Positions 1-7,933 of a stretch of 64,000 bases of DNA are shown here, piece after piece. Both the position numbers and the translations under genes were made by a program. The stretch's first letter is position 1. Every line of letters begins with the position of its first letter. The DNA lies in NCBI RefSeq assembly GCF_003610195.1, contig NZ_RAPO01000002.1, positions 310,001 through 374,000 of the forward strand. The letters are read 5' to 3'. The DNA comes from Halopiger aswanensis (GTDB lineage: Archaea; Halobacteriota; Halobacteria; Halobacteriales; Natrialbaceae). The notes below the pieces were generated by a model. It was not told the DNA's origin. It worked only from the letters and a program-made list of their open reading frames with translations, and did not search any database.

Positions 1-516
1 TTCGGCGAGGACGCCACCGTCACACTCTCGATCGACGTCGAAGGGCCCGCAACCGCCTACTCCGGCGATCTCGAGTCCAGCGACGACCTCGTCCAGCCCG
101 CGGACGAGAACGTGCCGATCATCGAACTCAAGGACGGCCAGCGGCTCGAGGCCGAGGCCGACGCCGTACTCGATCGCGGGAAGGACCACGCCAAGCATCA
201 GGGCGGCGTCGCGGTCGGCTACCGGCACCTCCAGCGGGTCGTCGTCGAAGACGACCTGCCGGAGTTCGAGGAGCCCGAGGCCCAGATCGTCCGCGGCGTC
301 GTCGAGGACGACGGCGAACTCGTTCCCACGAGCGAGTTCGACCACGACCTCTCGAACCGCTACCCTGACAAGCAGGTGTCGGTCGAGGACGTGCCCAACG
401 CCTTCGTCTTCCACGTGGAGACGGACGGCTCCTTTACCGTCGAAGAGCTCGTGACTCGAGCCGCCGAGACGCTCGAATCGCGCGCAACCGAACTCGAAGA
501 CGCAGTACAGCTTTAG
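1..516 (+). CDS. rpo3: DNA-directed RNA polymerase subunit Rpo3 (subunit D), C-terminal part
   Basis: This reading frame is open from base 1 to the TAG at 514-516, so the N-terminus lies outside the window. The 171 visible residues match the C-terminal half of archaeal RNA polymerase subunit D, the alpha-like assembly platform that pairs with Rpo11. They include the family's invariant HAKHQGG segment (about residues 63-69 of the visible part) and a C-terminal helix typical of the dimerisation domain. The identification is supported by position: rpo3, tRNA-Leu, rpl18e, rpl13, rps9, rpo10, rpo6, eno, rps2 is the standard haloarchaeal order. No 4Fe-4S cluster motif can be judged because that domain is upstream. 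Confidence 0.95.
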   Translation, partial: FGEDATVTLSIDVEGPATAYSGDLESSDDLVQPADENVPIIELKDGQRLEAEADAVLDRGKDHAKHQGGVAVGYRHLQRVVVEDDLPEFEEPEAQIVRGVVEDDGELVPTSEFDHDLSNRYPDKQVSVEDVPNAFVFHVETDGSFTVEELVTRAAETLESRATELEDAVQL

Positions 517-676
517 ATAGATATGACCCGACGCCCCCGACCCACCGTGTCTGCGTGTCTGCACGAGGACGGCAGTGTCCGTTCCGGCGCCGTGAGCCGC
601 GAGGCCGGGACGGCAGCCTCCTCGCTCGATGGAATCGAAAGGGGTTTGAAGGGGCGACGGGTACACGGAAGTGCGA

Positions 677-761
677 GCAGGGATAGCCAAGTCAGGCCAA
701 CGGCGCAGCGTTCAGGGCGCTGTCTCGTAGGAGTCCGCAGGTTCAAATCCTGCTCCCTGCA
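677..761 (+). tRNA. tRNA-Leu (anticodon CAG)
   Basis: An 85-nt cloverleaf with a long variable arm is present. The acceptor GCAGGGA (677-683) pairs with TCCCTGC (754-760), the discriminator is A at 761, and no CCA is encoded. The anticodon stem CAGCG/CGCTG flanks a TTCAGGG loop with anticodon CAG at 713-715, reading CUG. The T arm is GCAGG-TTCAAAT-CCTGC (737-753). The long variable arm is diagnostic of class II Leu/Ser tRNA and the anticodon sets leucine. The gene sits between rpo3 and rpl18e and is probably processed from, or transcribed together with, the ribosomal operon. Confidence 0.97.
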
Positions 762-950
762 TCAACCTCACTTCCGTTTCTCTCACATCGGTACCACGCG
801 ACCGACGAGCAGTGTGACCGTCCAGGATCGACGTCGATCCCACGGCCGCAGTGCTCGCGTCGTCGGTCGCCGGTATTGCAGTCACAATCACTACAGTCGC
901 GGTTGCCGCATGACGCGTCGCAACCGCTCGCAGTTATTTGGAGGATACCA

Positions 951-1304
951 ATGAGTAGCAAAACGAATCCGAGGCTCAATGATCTCATCGCCGAGCTGAA
1001 GTCGACGTCCCGCGAGACGGACGCCGACGTCTGGCGAGACATCGCGGATCGACTCGAGAAGCCCCGGCGTACCCACGCTGAGGTTAACCTGGGCCGCATC
1101 GAGCGATACGCACGCGAAGAAGAGACCGTCGTCGTTCCCGGCAAGGTGCTGGGTTCGGGCGCACTGCAGAAGTCGGTCACCGTCGCAGCCGTCGACTTCA
1201 GTTCGTCGGCCGAGACGAAGATCGATCAGGTCGGCGAGACCGTACAGCTCGAGCAACTGCTCGAAGAGAACCCCGAAGGATCCGACGTGCGGGTGATCGC
1301 ATGA
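951..1304 (+). CDS. rpl18e: Large ribosomal subunit protein eL18 (L18e)
   Basis: The 117-residue product is archaeal L18e, a large-subunit protein related in fold to bacterial L15. The reading frame is open further upstream to 876, but the ATG at 951 is preceded by a strong Shine-Dalgarno sequence GGAGG at 940-944 and gives the usual family length, so it is taken as the start. The conserved segments [10 protein letters not shown] and VTVAAVDFS are visible in the middle of the protein. The gene begins the block of ribosomal genes after tRNA-Leu and its stop overlaps the start of rpl13 by four bases (ATGA), indicating translational coupling. Confidence 0.96.
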   Translation: MSSKTNPRLNDLIAELKSTSRETDADVWRDIADRLEKPRRTHAEVNLGRIERYAREEETVVVPGKVLGSGALQKSVTVAAVDFSSSAETKIDQVGETVQLEQLLEENPEGSDVRVIA

Positions 1305-1750
1305 GTGTAAACATTTCCGACTTCGACGCCGACGTCGTCGTCGACGCCCGAGACTGCATTCTCGGTCGCGTCGCCAGCGAGGTCGCCCAGCGCGCGCTCG
1401 ACGGCGAGCGCGTCGCGGTGGTCAACGCCGAGGACGCGGTCATCACCGGCGACAAGGAAGACATCTTCCAGACCTACCGCAAGCGACTCCAGCTCGGCTC
1501 CGACAGCGGTCCCTACTACCCGAAGCGACCGGACACGATCTTCAAGCGGTCCATCCGGGGCATGCTGCCGTACAAGAAGCCGCGCGGTCGCGAGGCGTTC
1601 GAAAACGTCCGCGTCTACGTCGGCAACCCCTACGAAGACGAGCAGGACGCCCAGATCCTCGAGGGGACGTCGCTGGATCGACTTTCGAACATCCGCTTCG
1701 TCCACCTGGGCGAAGTCGCAGACCAACTGGGTGCTAACGTCACATGGTAA
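1301..1750 (+). CDS. rpl13: Large ribosomal subunit protein uL13 (L13)
   Basis: The 149-residue product is ribosomal protein L13. It carries the family core with an N-terminal [12 protein letters not shown] strand-turn, the [17 protein letters not shown]-binding segment (about residues 87-100) and a typical C-terminus for Halobacteria. The start ATG overlaps the stop of rpl18e, and the last seven bases overlap the start of rps9, so translation along this operon is tightly coupled. The length equals that of other haloarchaeal L13 proteins and nothing looks missing. Confidence 0.97.
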   Translation: MSVNISDFDADVVVDARDCILGRVASEVAQRALDGERVAVVNAEDAVITGDKEDIFQTYRKRLQLGSDSGPYYPKRPDTIFKRSIRGMLPYKKPRGREAFENVRVYVGNPYEDEQDAQILEGTSLDRLSNIRFVHLGEVADQLGANVTW

Positions 1751-2142
1751 CCAACACGAGTGGCAAGAAAAAGACGGCCGTCGCTCGCGCCACCGTGCGC
1801 GACGGAGAGGGTCGCGTGCGAATCAACTCCAAGCCGGTCGAGCTGGTCGAGCCGGAAATGTCCCGGCTCAAGATGCTCGAGCCGTTCCGCATCGCGGGAG
1901 AGGACCTGCGAAGCGAGATGGACATCGACGTCCGCGTCGAGGGTGGCGGTATCAGCGGGCAGGCAGACGCCGTCCGCACCGCGATCGCACGCGGCATCGT
2001 CCAGCACACCAACGACGCCGAGCTCCGGGACGCGTTCATGGAGTTCGACCGCTCGCTGCTGGTCAACGACGTTCGCCAGTCCGAACCGAAGAAGTGGGGC
2101 GGCCCCGGTGCGCGGGCCCGCTACCAGAAGTCCTACCGCTAA
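1744..2142 (+). CDS. rps9: Small ribosomal subunit protein uS9 (S9)
   Basis: The 132-residue product is ribosomal protein S9. It shows the N-terminal [12 protein letters not shown] segment, the [18 protein letters not shown] helix region and the basic C-terminal tail ending in KSYR, which in ribosomes of known structure reaches towards the P-site tRNA. The start overlaps the end of rpl13 by seven bases. The L13-S9 pairing is conserved in all three domains of life, and the following genes are the RNA polymerase subunits Rpo10 and Rpo6. Confidence 0.97.
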   Translation: MVTNTSGKKKTAVARATVRDGEGRVRINSKPVELVEPEMSRLKMLEPFRIAGEDLRSEMDIDVRVEGGGISGQADAVRTAIARGIVQHTNDAELRDAFMEFDRSLLVNDVRQSEPKKWGGPGARARYQKSYR

Positions 2143-2154
2143 GGTGATCCAATC

Positions 2155-2349
2155 ATGATGGTACCGGTCCGGTGTTTCACCTGTGGCAACGTCGTCGGCG
2201 AACACTGGGAAGAGTTCGACGAGCGAGCCAACGAGGGCGACGAGGACCCACAGAAGGTTCTCGACGACCTCGGTGTCGACCGCTACTGCTGTCGGCGGAT
2301 GCTCGTCAGTCACACCGACCTCGTCGACGTCGTCTCCCCCTACCAGTAA
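2155..2349 (+). CDS. rpo10: DNA-directed RNA polymerase subunit Rpo10 (subunit N)
   Basis: The 64-residue product is the small zinc-binding subunit N of archaeal RNA polymerase (RPB10 in eukaryotes), which sits in the Rpo3-Rpo11 assembly platform. The diagnostic atypical zinc site is complete: CFTCG near the N-terminus and the adjacent cysteines of YCCRRM near residue 46. Two tandem ATG codons start the gene (2155 and 2158) and either could be used; with the second the protein begins MVPVRC. It lies 12 bp after rps9 and 15 bp before rpo6. Confidence 0.97.
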   Translation: MMVPVRCFTCGNVVGEHWEEFDERANEGDEDPQKVLDDLGVDRYCCRRMLVSHTDLVDVVSPYQ

Positions 2350-2364
2350 CGCACCACCCAACCT

Positions 2365-2544
2365 ATGCAACAGCAACGACACAACCGCTACGAGAAGGCG
2401 CGAATCCTCGGTGCGCGAGCGCTGCAGGTGTCCTACGGGGCGCCCGTGCTGATCGAGACGGATCAGACGCAGCCGATCCTGATCGCCGCCGAAGAGTACG
2501 ACGCCGGCGTGTTGCCCTTTACCGTCAAACGAGGGAACGAGTGA
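2365..2544 (+). CDS. rpo6: DNA-directed RNA polymerase subunit Rpo6 (subunit K)
   Basis: This 59-residue gene runs from ATG at 2365 to TGA at 2542-2544. The translation begins [20 protein letters not shown] and ends PFTVKRGNE, matching archaeal Rpo6/RpoK, the omega/RPB6 homolog that helps assemble the largest subunit. The family hallmarks [15 protein letters not shown]-like helix and the proline-rich strand before the C-terminus are present. It lies between rpo10 and eno as in other Halobacteria. The gene is short enough to be lost by length cut-offs of 60 residues. Confidence 0.95.
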   Translation: MQQQRHNRYEKARILGARALQVSYGAPVLIETDQTQPILIAAEEYDAGVLPFTVKRGNE

Positions 2545-2551
2545 GCGTAGT

Positions 2552-3763
2552 ATGACGCTAATCACCGACATTCGACTCCGACGGATCCTCGACTCGCGCG
2601 GCAACCCGACCGTTGAAGCCGACGTCGTCACCGAGAGCGGCGGCTTCGGCCGCGCAGCAGCACCGAGCGGTGCCAGTACCGGCGAGTACGAAGCCGTCGA
2701 GCGACCGCCGACCGAGGCGATCGCCGCGGCCCGCGAACACGCCGTCCCCCGCCTCGTCGGGGAGGCCTACGCCGGCAACCAGCGCGAGGTCGACTCGATC
2801 CTGCGCGCCGCCGACGGCACGGACGACTTCTCCGAGATCGGTGCCAACAGCGCGGTCGCTATTTCGATGGCCGCCGCAAAGGCCGGCGCCGACGTGCTCG
2901 GCGCCCCGCTGTTCCAGCACTTAGGCGGCACCTTCCGCGGAGAGAACTTCCCGACGCCGCTCGGTAACGTCGTCGGCGGCGGCGAACACGCCGCCGACGC
3001 GACCGACATTCAGGAGTTCCTCGCGGCACCCGTCGGCGCACCGAGCGTCGAGGACGCCGTCTTCGCGAACGCGGCCGTCCACGCCGAAGTCGCCGACCTG
3101 CTCGAGGAGCGCGGACATCCCTCCGGCAAGGGTGACGAGGGCGCATGGGCGCCCTCGATCGACGACAGCGAGGCGTTCGAAATCGTCGACGAGGCGGTGT
3201 CGACGGTGCAGGACGACGTCGGCTTCAACATCGGCTTCGGCCTCGACGTCGCGGCCGCCGAGATGTACGACGCCGACTCGGAAACCTACGAGTACGAGTC
3301 CGCCGGCGTCAGCCGCGACACCGAGGAACAGATCGAGTACATCGCGGAGCTGGTCGACGAGTACGACCTCGTCTACGTCGAGGACCCGCTCGATGAGGAC
3401 GACTACGACGCCTTCGCCGAACTCACCGACGAGGTCGGCGACCAGACGCTGATCTGCGGTGACGACCTGTTCGTCACGAACACCGACCGTCTCGTCGACG
3501 GGATCGATCGCGGCGCGGCAAACAGCATCCTGATCAAGCCGAACCAGATCGGGACGCTTTCCGACGCCTTCGACGCGATCGAACTCGCCACGCAGAACGG
3601 CTACGACTCGGTTATCTCCCACCGCTCGGGCGAGACCGAGGACACGACGATCGCACACCTCGCCGTCGCGACCGACGCACCGTTCATCAAGACCGGTGCC
3701 GTCGGCGGCGAGCGAACCGCAAAGCTCAACGAGCTCATTCGAATCGCAGACGACGCGACATGA
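2552..3763 (+). CDS. eno: Enolase (phosphopyruvate hydratase)
   Basis: The 403-residue product catalyses 2-phosphoglycerate to phosphoenolpyruvate in the lower glycolytic and gluconeogenic pathway. Diagnostic features are the N-terminal [15 protein letters not shown], the ASTG loop, the metal-binding VEDPL (about residue 277) and CGDDL (about residue 305), the catalytic lysine in [10 protein letters not shown] and the [10 protein letters not shown] segment near the C-terminus. The length is normal. It is inserted between RNA polymerase and ribosomal genes, as in other Halobacteria, starts 7 bp after rpo6 and overlaps rps2 through ATGA. Confidence 0.97.
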   Translation: MTLITDIRLRRILDSRGNPTVEADVVTESGGFGRAAAPSGASTGEYEAVERPPTEAIAAAREHAVPRLVGEAYAGNQREVDSILRAADGTDDFSEIGANSAVAISMAAAKAGADVLGAPLFQHLGGTFRGENFPTPLGNVVGGGEHAADATDIQEFLAAPVGAPSVEDAVFANAAVHAEVADLLEERGHPSGKGDEGAWAPSIDDSEAFEIVDEAVSTVQDDVGFNIGFGLDVAAAEMYDADSETYEYESAGVSRDTEEQIEYIAELVDEYDLVYVEDPLDEDDYDAFAELTDEVGDQTLICGDDLFVTNTDRLVDGIDRGAANSILIKPNQIGTLSDAFDAIELATQNGYDSVISHRSGETEDTTIAHLAVATDAPFIKTGAVGGERTAKLNELIRIADDAT

Positions 3764-4560
3764 CAGACAACGACACGACCCAAGAAGGGCTCGACGCCGC
3801 CGAGGAGGAAATCGACGAGGAGCCAGCCGAAGGGGCTGGCCCCGCCGCCGAGGAGGACGTCGAGCCAGTAGACGAACAGTCCGCAGACGCCGAAGCCGAC
3901 GAGGCCGAGGCCGACGCCGAAACCGAAACCGAGGAAGACGCCGGTCCCGCCCTCGACGACGACGTGATGTCCGACGAGGAAGCGGACCTGCTGATCCCCG
4001 TCGAGGACTACCTCGGCGCCGGTGTCCACATCGGTACCCAGCAGAAGACCTCGGACATGGAGCGGTTCATCCACCGCGTCCGGACCGACGGCCTCTACGT
4101 GCTTGACGTCTCCAAGACCGACCAGCGCATCCGTACGGCCGCGGACTTCCTCGCGAACTACGACCCCGAGCAGATCCTGGTCACCTCGAGCCGCCAGTAC
4201 GGTCGCTTCCCGGCCGAGAAGTTCGCCGAGGCCGTGGGCGCTCGCGCCCGCACCGGCCGCTTCATCCCGGGTACCCTGACGAATCCGAAGTACGACGGCT
4301 ACATCGAGCCGGACGTGCTGGTCGTCACCGACCCGATCGGCGACGCTCAGGCCGTCAAGGAAGCCATCACGGTGGGCATTCCGGTCATCGCGATGTGCGA
4401 CTCGAACAACCAGGTCAGCAACGTCGACCTGGTCGTCCCGACCAACAACAAGGGTCGCAAGGCCCTCTCGGTCGTCTACTGGCTGCTCGCCAACGAGGTC
4501 CTCGACCGCCGCGGCGCCGAGCCGTCCTACGCCCTCGAGGACTTCGAGAGCTCCGTCTAA
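3760..4560 (+). CDS. rps2: Small ribosomal subunit protein uS2 (S2) with acidic N-terminal extension
   Basis: The 266-residue product is ribosomal protein S2. The conserved core starts at about residue 78 with [19 protein letters not shown] and contains [12 protein letters not shown]-like and [12 protein letters not shown] segments typical of the family. The first about 75 residues are an extension made almost only of Glu, Asp and Ala, a haloarchaeal feature that is not part of the rRNA-binding core. The start overlaps the enolase stop by four bases. It closes the rpo3-rps2 block; a T-rich stretch follows its stop. Confidence 0.96.
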   Translation: MTDNDTTQEGLDAAEEEIDEEPAEGAGPAAEEDVEPVDEQSADAEADEAEADAETETEEDAGPALDDDVMSDEEADLLIPVEDYLGAGVHIGTQQKTSDMERFIHRVRTDGLYVLDVSKTDQRIRTAADFLANYDPEQILVTSSRQYGRFPAEKFAEAVGARARTGRFIPGTLTNPKYDGYIEPDVLVVTDPIGDAQAVKEAITVGIPVIAMCDSNNQVSNVDLVVPTNNKGRKALSVVYWLLANEVLDRRGAEPSYALEDFESSV

Positions 4561-4739
4561 CGCGGTTTTCATTTCGAACCGTCGGATCACGAATTGCGCC
4601 GTTCGTTTTCCGCTGTTCTTCACTACGACAGCCTCGTGTATCCGTCTTCGAGTTGCATCGGCGCTGCCCTTCGCCGATCGCTCGAGCAGTATCGAACCGC
4701 GAGCGAAGGAATTACCTCGCGACCGTTCGAAAGGCGGCT

Positions 4740-4865
4740 ATGGACTCCCTACTGTTCGACTTCGAGAAGGAGAAACTCCCCGCGCCGGTCGTCCTCGCGA
4801 CGATGGGACTGATCGCGCTGTTCGCACTCGGGATTCCGCTTCGGGTGCTGATGACGCTGCTGTAA
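4740..4865 (+). CDS. Small single-span membrane protein, unknown function
   Basis: A 41-residue frame runs from ATG at 4740 to TAA at 4863-4865 and encodes an N-terminal charged segment (FDFEKEK) followed by one hydrophobic stretch of about 22 residues, suggesting a single membrane helix. A possible TATA element (GGAATTACC, around 4709) lies about 30 nt before the ATG, compatible with leaderless expression. It stands alone between rps2 and the convergent ThiR-like gene. I do not recognise a characterised family; the composition and position argue for a real small gene, but the product is too short for firm assignment. Confidence 0.55.
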   Translation: MDSLLFDFEKEKLPAPVVLATMGLIALFALGIPLRVLMTLL

Positions 4866-4876
4866 CGGCCGTCCCG

Positions 4877-5812
4877 TCACTGGTTTTCCGACACGGCCGT
4901 AGTTTCCAGTAGCGCCGCGACTCGCTCGGCGGCGTCGACGGCCGTCGAGCCGAAGACGTAGGTCGCCGGCTCGATACCGAACGCGCCCCGGTGGTAGGCT
5001 ATCCGCGGCACCGTGGACCGCTCGGCGAACCGATCGCGGAGGTGTTCGCCCCGATCCTCGTAGTCAGCGTCGAACTCGAGGGGCTCGATCCCGTGCTCGC
5101 GAGCGGCCTCGAGGAGAGCGTCGTCGGTCGCGATGTTGACCGCGCCGCGGACTTCCGGATCGGCATCGCTGGCCGCGAGGACGGCGGTCGCGACGTGTTT
5201 CGAGGCCCCGAACTCGGGGTTCGCGGGGATTTCGATCCGGCCGCCCATCGCGTAGATCCGCCCGGGGACGGCGGCGACGTCCGTCACGTCGTCGGCTTCG
5301 GGCAGCGCCATCCCGACGTTCGTGCCGACGTTCGGGATATATCGGGCCATTCCCTGTACGGACGCGAGCGTCCGCGCGGCGGTCCGGACGTTCGCCAGGA
5401 CGTCCCGCTCGGCCCGCACGTCCGGGTCGAGGCCGCGGACGCAGAGGTCACAGCCCAGCCCGCGGAGTTCGGGCATCTCCTCCTCGTGGAGTTCGCAGAT
5501 CGGGCCCCGATCCTCGAGGCTGCGGATCAGCGAGAGGAGTTCGGCGAGCGCGTCGTAGCCGTCCATATCGCCGCTGGCGAGGCCGTCGGCGATGCGCTCG
5601 ACGGTCGCGACGGTCTCGGGGTCGTCGCGAAAGCGGGCGTCCCCGCCGCCCTCGCCGCTGACGTACTTGCTGACGGCGGCCTGGGTGACGCCGAGTTCGG
5701 CGGCGATCTCCTGTTGGGTCAGGCCGCGGTCGGCGAGTTCGGTCGCGAGCATCGCCCGCACGGTGGGGAGAAAGCGGTCGACGACGAGTTCGCTCGGCAG
5801 GACAAGCGACAT
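4877..5812 (-). CDS. thiR: ThiR-like transcription regulator (HTH plus ThiN-type thiamine-phosphate domain)
   Basis: The 311-residue protein begins with a helix-turn-helix domain (about residues 10-60, with LTQQEIAAELGVTQAAVSKY) and continues into a long C-terminal domain resembling thiamine-phosphate synthase ThiN. A Cys-rich linker (ICELHEEE, CDLCVRG) joins them. This domain order is that of ThiR, the archaeal thiamine regulator that senses a thiamine phosphate through a ThiN-like domain. The start at 5812 is preferred because a TATA box (5837-5843) lies 28 nt upstream, although the frame is open to 5965. No thiamine biosynthesis gene is adjacent, but a thiamine-type ABC transporter is at 31.4-35.7 kb. 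Catalytic activity of the ThiN domain cannot be excluded. Confidence 0.8.
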   Translation of the reverse strand: MSLVLPSELVVDRFLPTVRAMLATELADRGLTQQEIAAELGVTQAAVSKYVSGEGGGDARFRDDPETVATVERIADGLASGDMDGYDALAELLSLIRSLEDRGPICELHEEEMPELRGLGCDLCVRGLDPDVRAERDVLANVRTAARTLASVQGMARYIPNVGTNVGMALPEADDVTDVAAVPGRIYAMGGRIEIPANPEFGASKHVATAVLAASDADPEVRGAVNIATDDALLEAAREHGIEPLEFDADYEDRGEHLRDRFAERSTVPRIAYHRGAFGIEPATYVFGSTAVDAAERVAALLETTAVSENQ

Positions 5813-5813
5813 A

Positions 5814-5829
5814 CGCTCGCGTTCGAGCG
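5814..5829. promoter_or_regulatory. Inverted repeat over the predicted start of the thiR transcript (candidate operator)
   Basis: CGCTCG (5814-5819) and CGAGCG (5824-5829) form a perfect 6-bp inverted repeat with a 4-bp spacer. It lies directly between the predicted thiR TATA box (5837-5843) and the thiR start codon (5810-5812), so a bound protein would block transcription start. Autoregulation by the ThiR-like protein is an inference; CTCGAG-like words are common in this genome, which lowers the weight of the repeat. Confidence 0.35.
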
Positions 5830-5836
5830 ATGTCGG

Positions 5837-5894
5837 CTTAAATCTGTAATTCCCCGGACACCGAGGTATCGGACGCGAGAAGGTAGCTATTAAG
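5837..5894. promoter_or_regulatory. Divergent promoters of thiR and mvk
   Basis: On the minus strand a TATA box TTTAAG (plus-strand 5837-5843) is centred 28 nt before the thiR ATG. On the plus strand CTATTAAG (5887-5894) is centred 27 nt before the mvk ATG. Both spacings match haloarchaeal leaderless promoters and fix both start codons. Confidence 0.7.
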
Positions 5895-5917
5895 CGTCGT
5901 CGTCCGAACGCTCGGAT

Positions 5918-6904
5918 ATGGCAGTCTCGAGCGCTCCCGGGAAAGTCTACTTGTTCGGGGAGCACGCGGTCGTGTACGGCGAGCCCGCCGTCCCCTGCGC
6001 CATCGAGCGACGGGCGCGAGTGGGCGTCGAGCAGCGGGCGGACAGCAAACTACGCGTTCACGCCGAGGACCTGAGTCTGGACGGGTTTACCGTCGAGTAC
6101 GGCGGGTCGACGGACGACCGGCCCGACGTCGACGTCTCGGAGTCGCTGATCAGCGCGGCGATGGGGTACGTCGACGAGGCGATCGCACAGGTCCGCGACG
6201 TCACCGGCGAGGAGGAGGTCGGCTTCGACGTGACCATCGAGAGCGACATCCCGCTCGGTGCGGGACTCGGGTCATCGGCCGCGGTCGTCGTCGCGGCCAT
6301 CGACGCCGCGGCCCGAGAACTCGGCGTCACCCTCGAGGCCGACGAGATCGCCGACCGCGCGTATCGGACGGAACACGAGGTCCAGGACGGGCAAGCCTCC
6401 CGCGCCGACACCTTCTGCTCGGCGACCGGCGGCGCGGTCCGGGTCGAGGGCGAGGATTGTCGCTCGATCGAGGCCCCCGATCTGCCGATCGTGATCGGCT
6501 TCGACGGCGGCGCGGGCGACACCGGCCAGCTCGTCGCCGGCGTGCGGAATCTGCGCGAGGAGTACGGCTTCGCGGCCGACACGGTCGAAGCCATCGGCGA
6601 CGTCGTCCGTCGGGGCGAGGAAGCGCTGGCCGACGGCGACCTCGAGGAGGTCGGCCGGCTGATGAACTTCAACCACGGGCTGCTGTCGGCGCTCGGCGTC
6701 TCCTCGCGCTCGCTCGATACGATGGTCTGGGCGGCCCGCGACGCCGACGCCTACGGCGCGAAGCTGACCGGCGCCGGCGGCGGGGGTTGTATCGTCGCAC
6801 TCGACCCCTCCCCGGAGACCGAGACAGCCCTCTCGTTCACGCCGGGTTGCGAGGACGCCTTCCGCGCCGAACTCGCCGAAACCGGGGTGAAGCGACTCGA
6901 ATGA
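5918..6904 (+). CDS. mvk: Mevalonate kinase
   Basis: The 328-residue GHMP-family kinase phosphorylates mevalonate at the first committed kinase step of the archaeal mevalonate pathway, which feeds membrane lipid synthesis. Visible motifs are the N-terminal APGKVYLFGEHAVVYG, the ATP-binding PLGAGLGSSAA (about residues 112-122), the RADTF segment with the likely catalytic aspartate (about 164) and the C-terminal KLTGAGGGGC. The length is typical. It has its own promoter, divergent from thiR, and its TGA overlaps the ATG of isopentenyl phosphate kinase, so the two are co-translated. Confidence 0.95.
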   Translation: MAVSSAPGKVYLFGEHAVVYGEPAVPCAIERRARVGVEQRADSKLRVHAEDLSLDGFTVEYGGSTDDRPDVDVSESLISAAMGYVDEAIAQVRDVTGEEEVGFDVTIESDIPLGAGLGSSAAVVVAAIDAAARELGVTLEADEIADRAYRTEHEVQDGQASRADTFCSATGGAVRVEGEDCRSIEAPDLPIVIGFDGGAGDTGQLVAGVRNLREEYGFAADTVEAIGDVVRRGEEALADGDLEEVGRLMNFNHGLLSALGVSSRSLDTMVWAARDADAYGAKLTGAGGGGCIVALDPSPETETALSFTPGCEDAFRAELAETGVKRLE

Positions 6905-7659
6905 TCGTCCTGAAGCTCGGCGGTAGCGCGATCACGGACAAGGAGCGGCCCGAAACGCTCGACAGGGAAGCACTCGAGCGGGCGGCCGACGCGATCAGCG
7001 GGACACGGGACGGCGCGGCCGGAGCCGAGGACCTCGTCATCGTCCACGGCGGCGGCAGTTTCGGCCACCACAACGCAAGCGAGCACGGGGTGACGACGAC
7101 TAAGGGGACCCACGACGCCGAAGCGGTCATCGACATCCACGGCGCGATGAAGACGCTGAACCAGTTCGTCCTCCAGCGGCTCCTCGAGCGGGACGTAAAC
7201 GCCGTGCCGGTCCACCCGTTCTCGACCGCTCACCGCGACGCCGAGGGCGCGCTCGCGCTGCCGACCGGACAGATCGAGACGATGCTGGCGGAGGGGTTCG
7301 TCCCCGTCCTCCACGGCGATCTCGTCGCCCACGCCGACGAGGGCGCGACCGTCGTCAGCGGCGACGAACTCGTCGCCGCGCTGGCCCGCGACCTCGAGGC
7401 CGATCGGGTCGGCCTCTGTTCGACGGTTCCGGGCGTCCTGGACGATGAAGATGCAGTGATCGACCGCATCGCGTCGTTCGACGATGTCGCGGCCGTCCTC
7501 GGTGCGAGTGACGCGACCGACGTAACCGGCGGCATGGCCGGCAAGGTGCGGACGCTGCTCGATCTCGACGCGCCGGCGTCGATCTTCGGCCTCGAAGACA
7601 TCGAAGCGTTCCTCGAGGGCGGGGAACCGGGGACGACCATCGAGTCCGAGGCGTCGTAA
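6901..7659 (+). CDS. ipk: Isopentenyl phosphate kinase
   Basis: The 252-residue amino-acid-kinase-fold protein converts isopentenyl phosphate to isopentenyl diphosphate, the last step of the modified mevalonate pathway in Archaea. Motifs include the N-terminal VLKLGGSAITDK, the HGGGSFGHH glycine-rich loop (about residues 48-56) with the family histidine, HGDLV in the middle and DVTGGMAGK near the C-terminus. ATGA overlap with mvk and the downstream polyprenyl synthase show a lipid-precursor gene set. The start at 6901 gives the standard length, although the frame is open further upstream inside mvk. Confidence 0.95.
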   Translation: MIVLKLGGSAITDKERPETLDREALERAADAISGTRDGAAGAEDLVIVHGGGSFGHHNASEHGVTTTKGTHDAEAVIDIHGAMKTLNQFVLQRLLERDVNAVPVHPFSTAHRDAEGALALPTGQIETMLAEGFVPVLHGDLVAHADEGATVVSGDELVAALARDLEADRVGLCSTVPGVLDDEDAVIDRIASFDDVAAVLGASDATDVTGGMAGKVRTLLDLDAPASIFGLEDIEAFLEGGEPGTTIESEAS

Positions 7660-7725
7660 CCGAGTCGTCGTAGTCGGAGCAGATCGACCCATTTTCACCT
7701 CGAGCATCGGACACGACCAACCCAC

Positions 7726-7740
7726 GGTGTTTTTAACACC
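7726..7740 (+). promoter_or_regulatory. TATA box inside a perfect inverted repeat, upstream of the RNase J leader RNA
   Basis: GGTGTT (7726-7731) and AACACC (7735-7740) form a perfect inverted repeat around a TTT spacer. The centre TTTTTAA (7730-7736) is a good haloarchaeal TATA box and would place transcription start near 7760, just before the folded RNA at 7765. A symmetric site that contains the TATA box is compatible with a repressor operator; that role is inferred. Confidence 0.5.
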
Positions 7741-7764
7741 CGGGCGTGTAAGGGTACATACCGA

Positions 7765-7890
7765 GACCCGCGGGCAAGTGCGTTCGGGGCTCACGGTTGT
7801 GAGCAACGGCGGATTCGCCGTCCGAGCGCATAGCGGGATGGCCGACGCGCTGTAAGACGCCGGGGCCGGATAACCACTAGTCCGCGGACC
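7765..7890 (+). ncRNA. Structured RNA candidate in the leader of RNase J
   Basis: The 274-bp gap between ipk and RNase J contains nested complementary segments. A 10-bp helix with two G-U pairs joins 7778-7787 to 7822-7831. It encloses hairpin GCTCAC/GTGAGC (7789-7794 with 7799-7804) and hairpin ACGGCG/CGCCGT (7806-7811 with 7816-7821), giving a tight three-way junction with only single unpaired bases between stems. A further small stem AGCG/CGCT follows (7832-7851), and CCGCGG at 7768-7773 can pair with CCGCGG at 7882-7887 to close the whole unit. It may be a stand-alone ncRNA (for example a guide RNA) or a cis-regulatory leader of RNase J; no ACA box or known family signature could be assigned. 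Confidence 0.5.
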
Positions 7891-7933
7891 GTTTCGATGA
7901 GAGTCCATCACGCGGCTTTCAGTACAACGAACC

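Noticed and set aside
513-746. Minus-strand frame between rpo3 and rpl18e
   Set aside because: It overlaps tRNA-Leu and is Arg/Ser-rich, the signature of a wrong frame in GC-rich haloarchaeal DNA.
2921-3658. Long minus-strand frame opposite enolase (245 codons)
   Set aside because: It lies fully antisense to eno and has the Val/Asp/Arg-rich composition of a mirror frame of GC-rich coding DNA.
7778-7831. tRNA or RNase P RNA in the RNase J leader
   Set aside because: There is no anticodon or T-loop and the unit is far shorter than RNase P RNA, so it is listed only as a structured RNA candidate.
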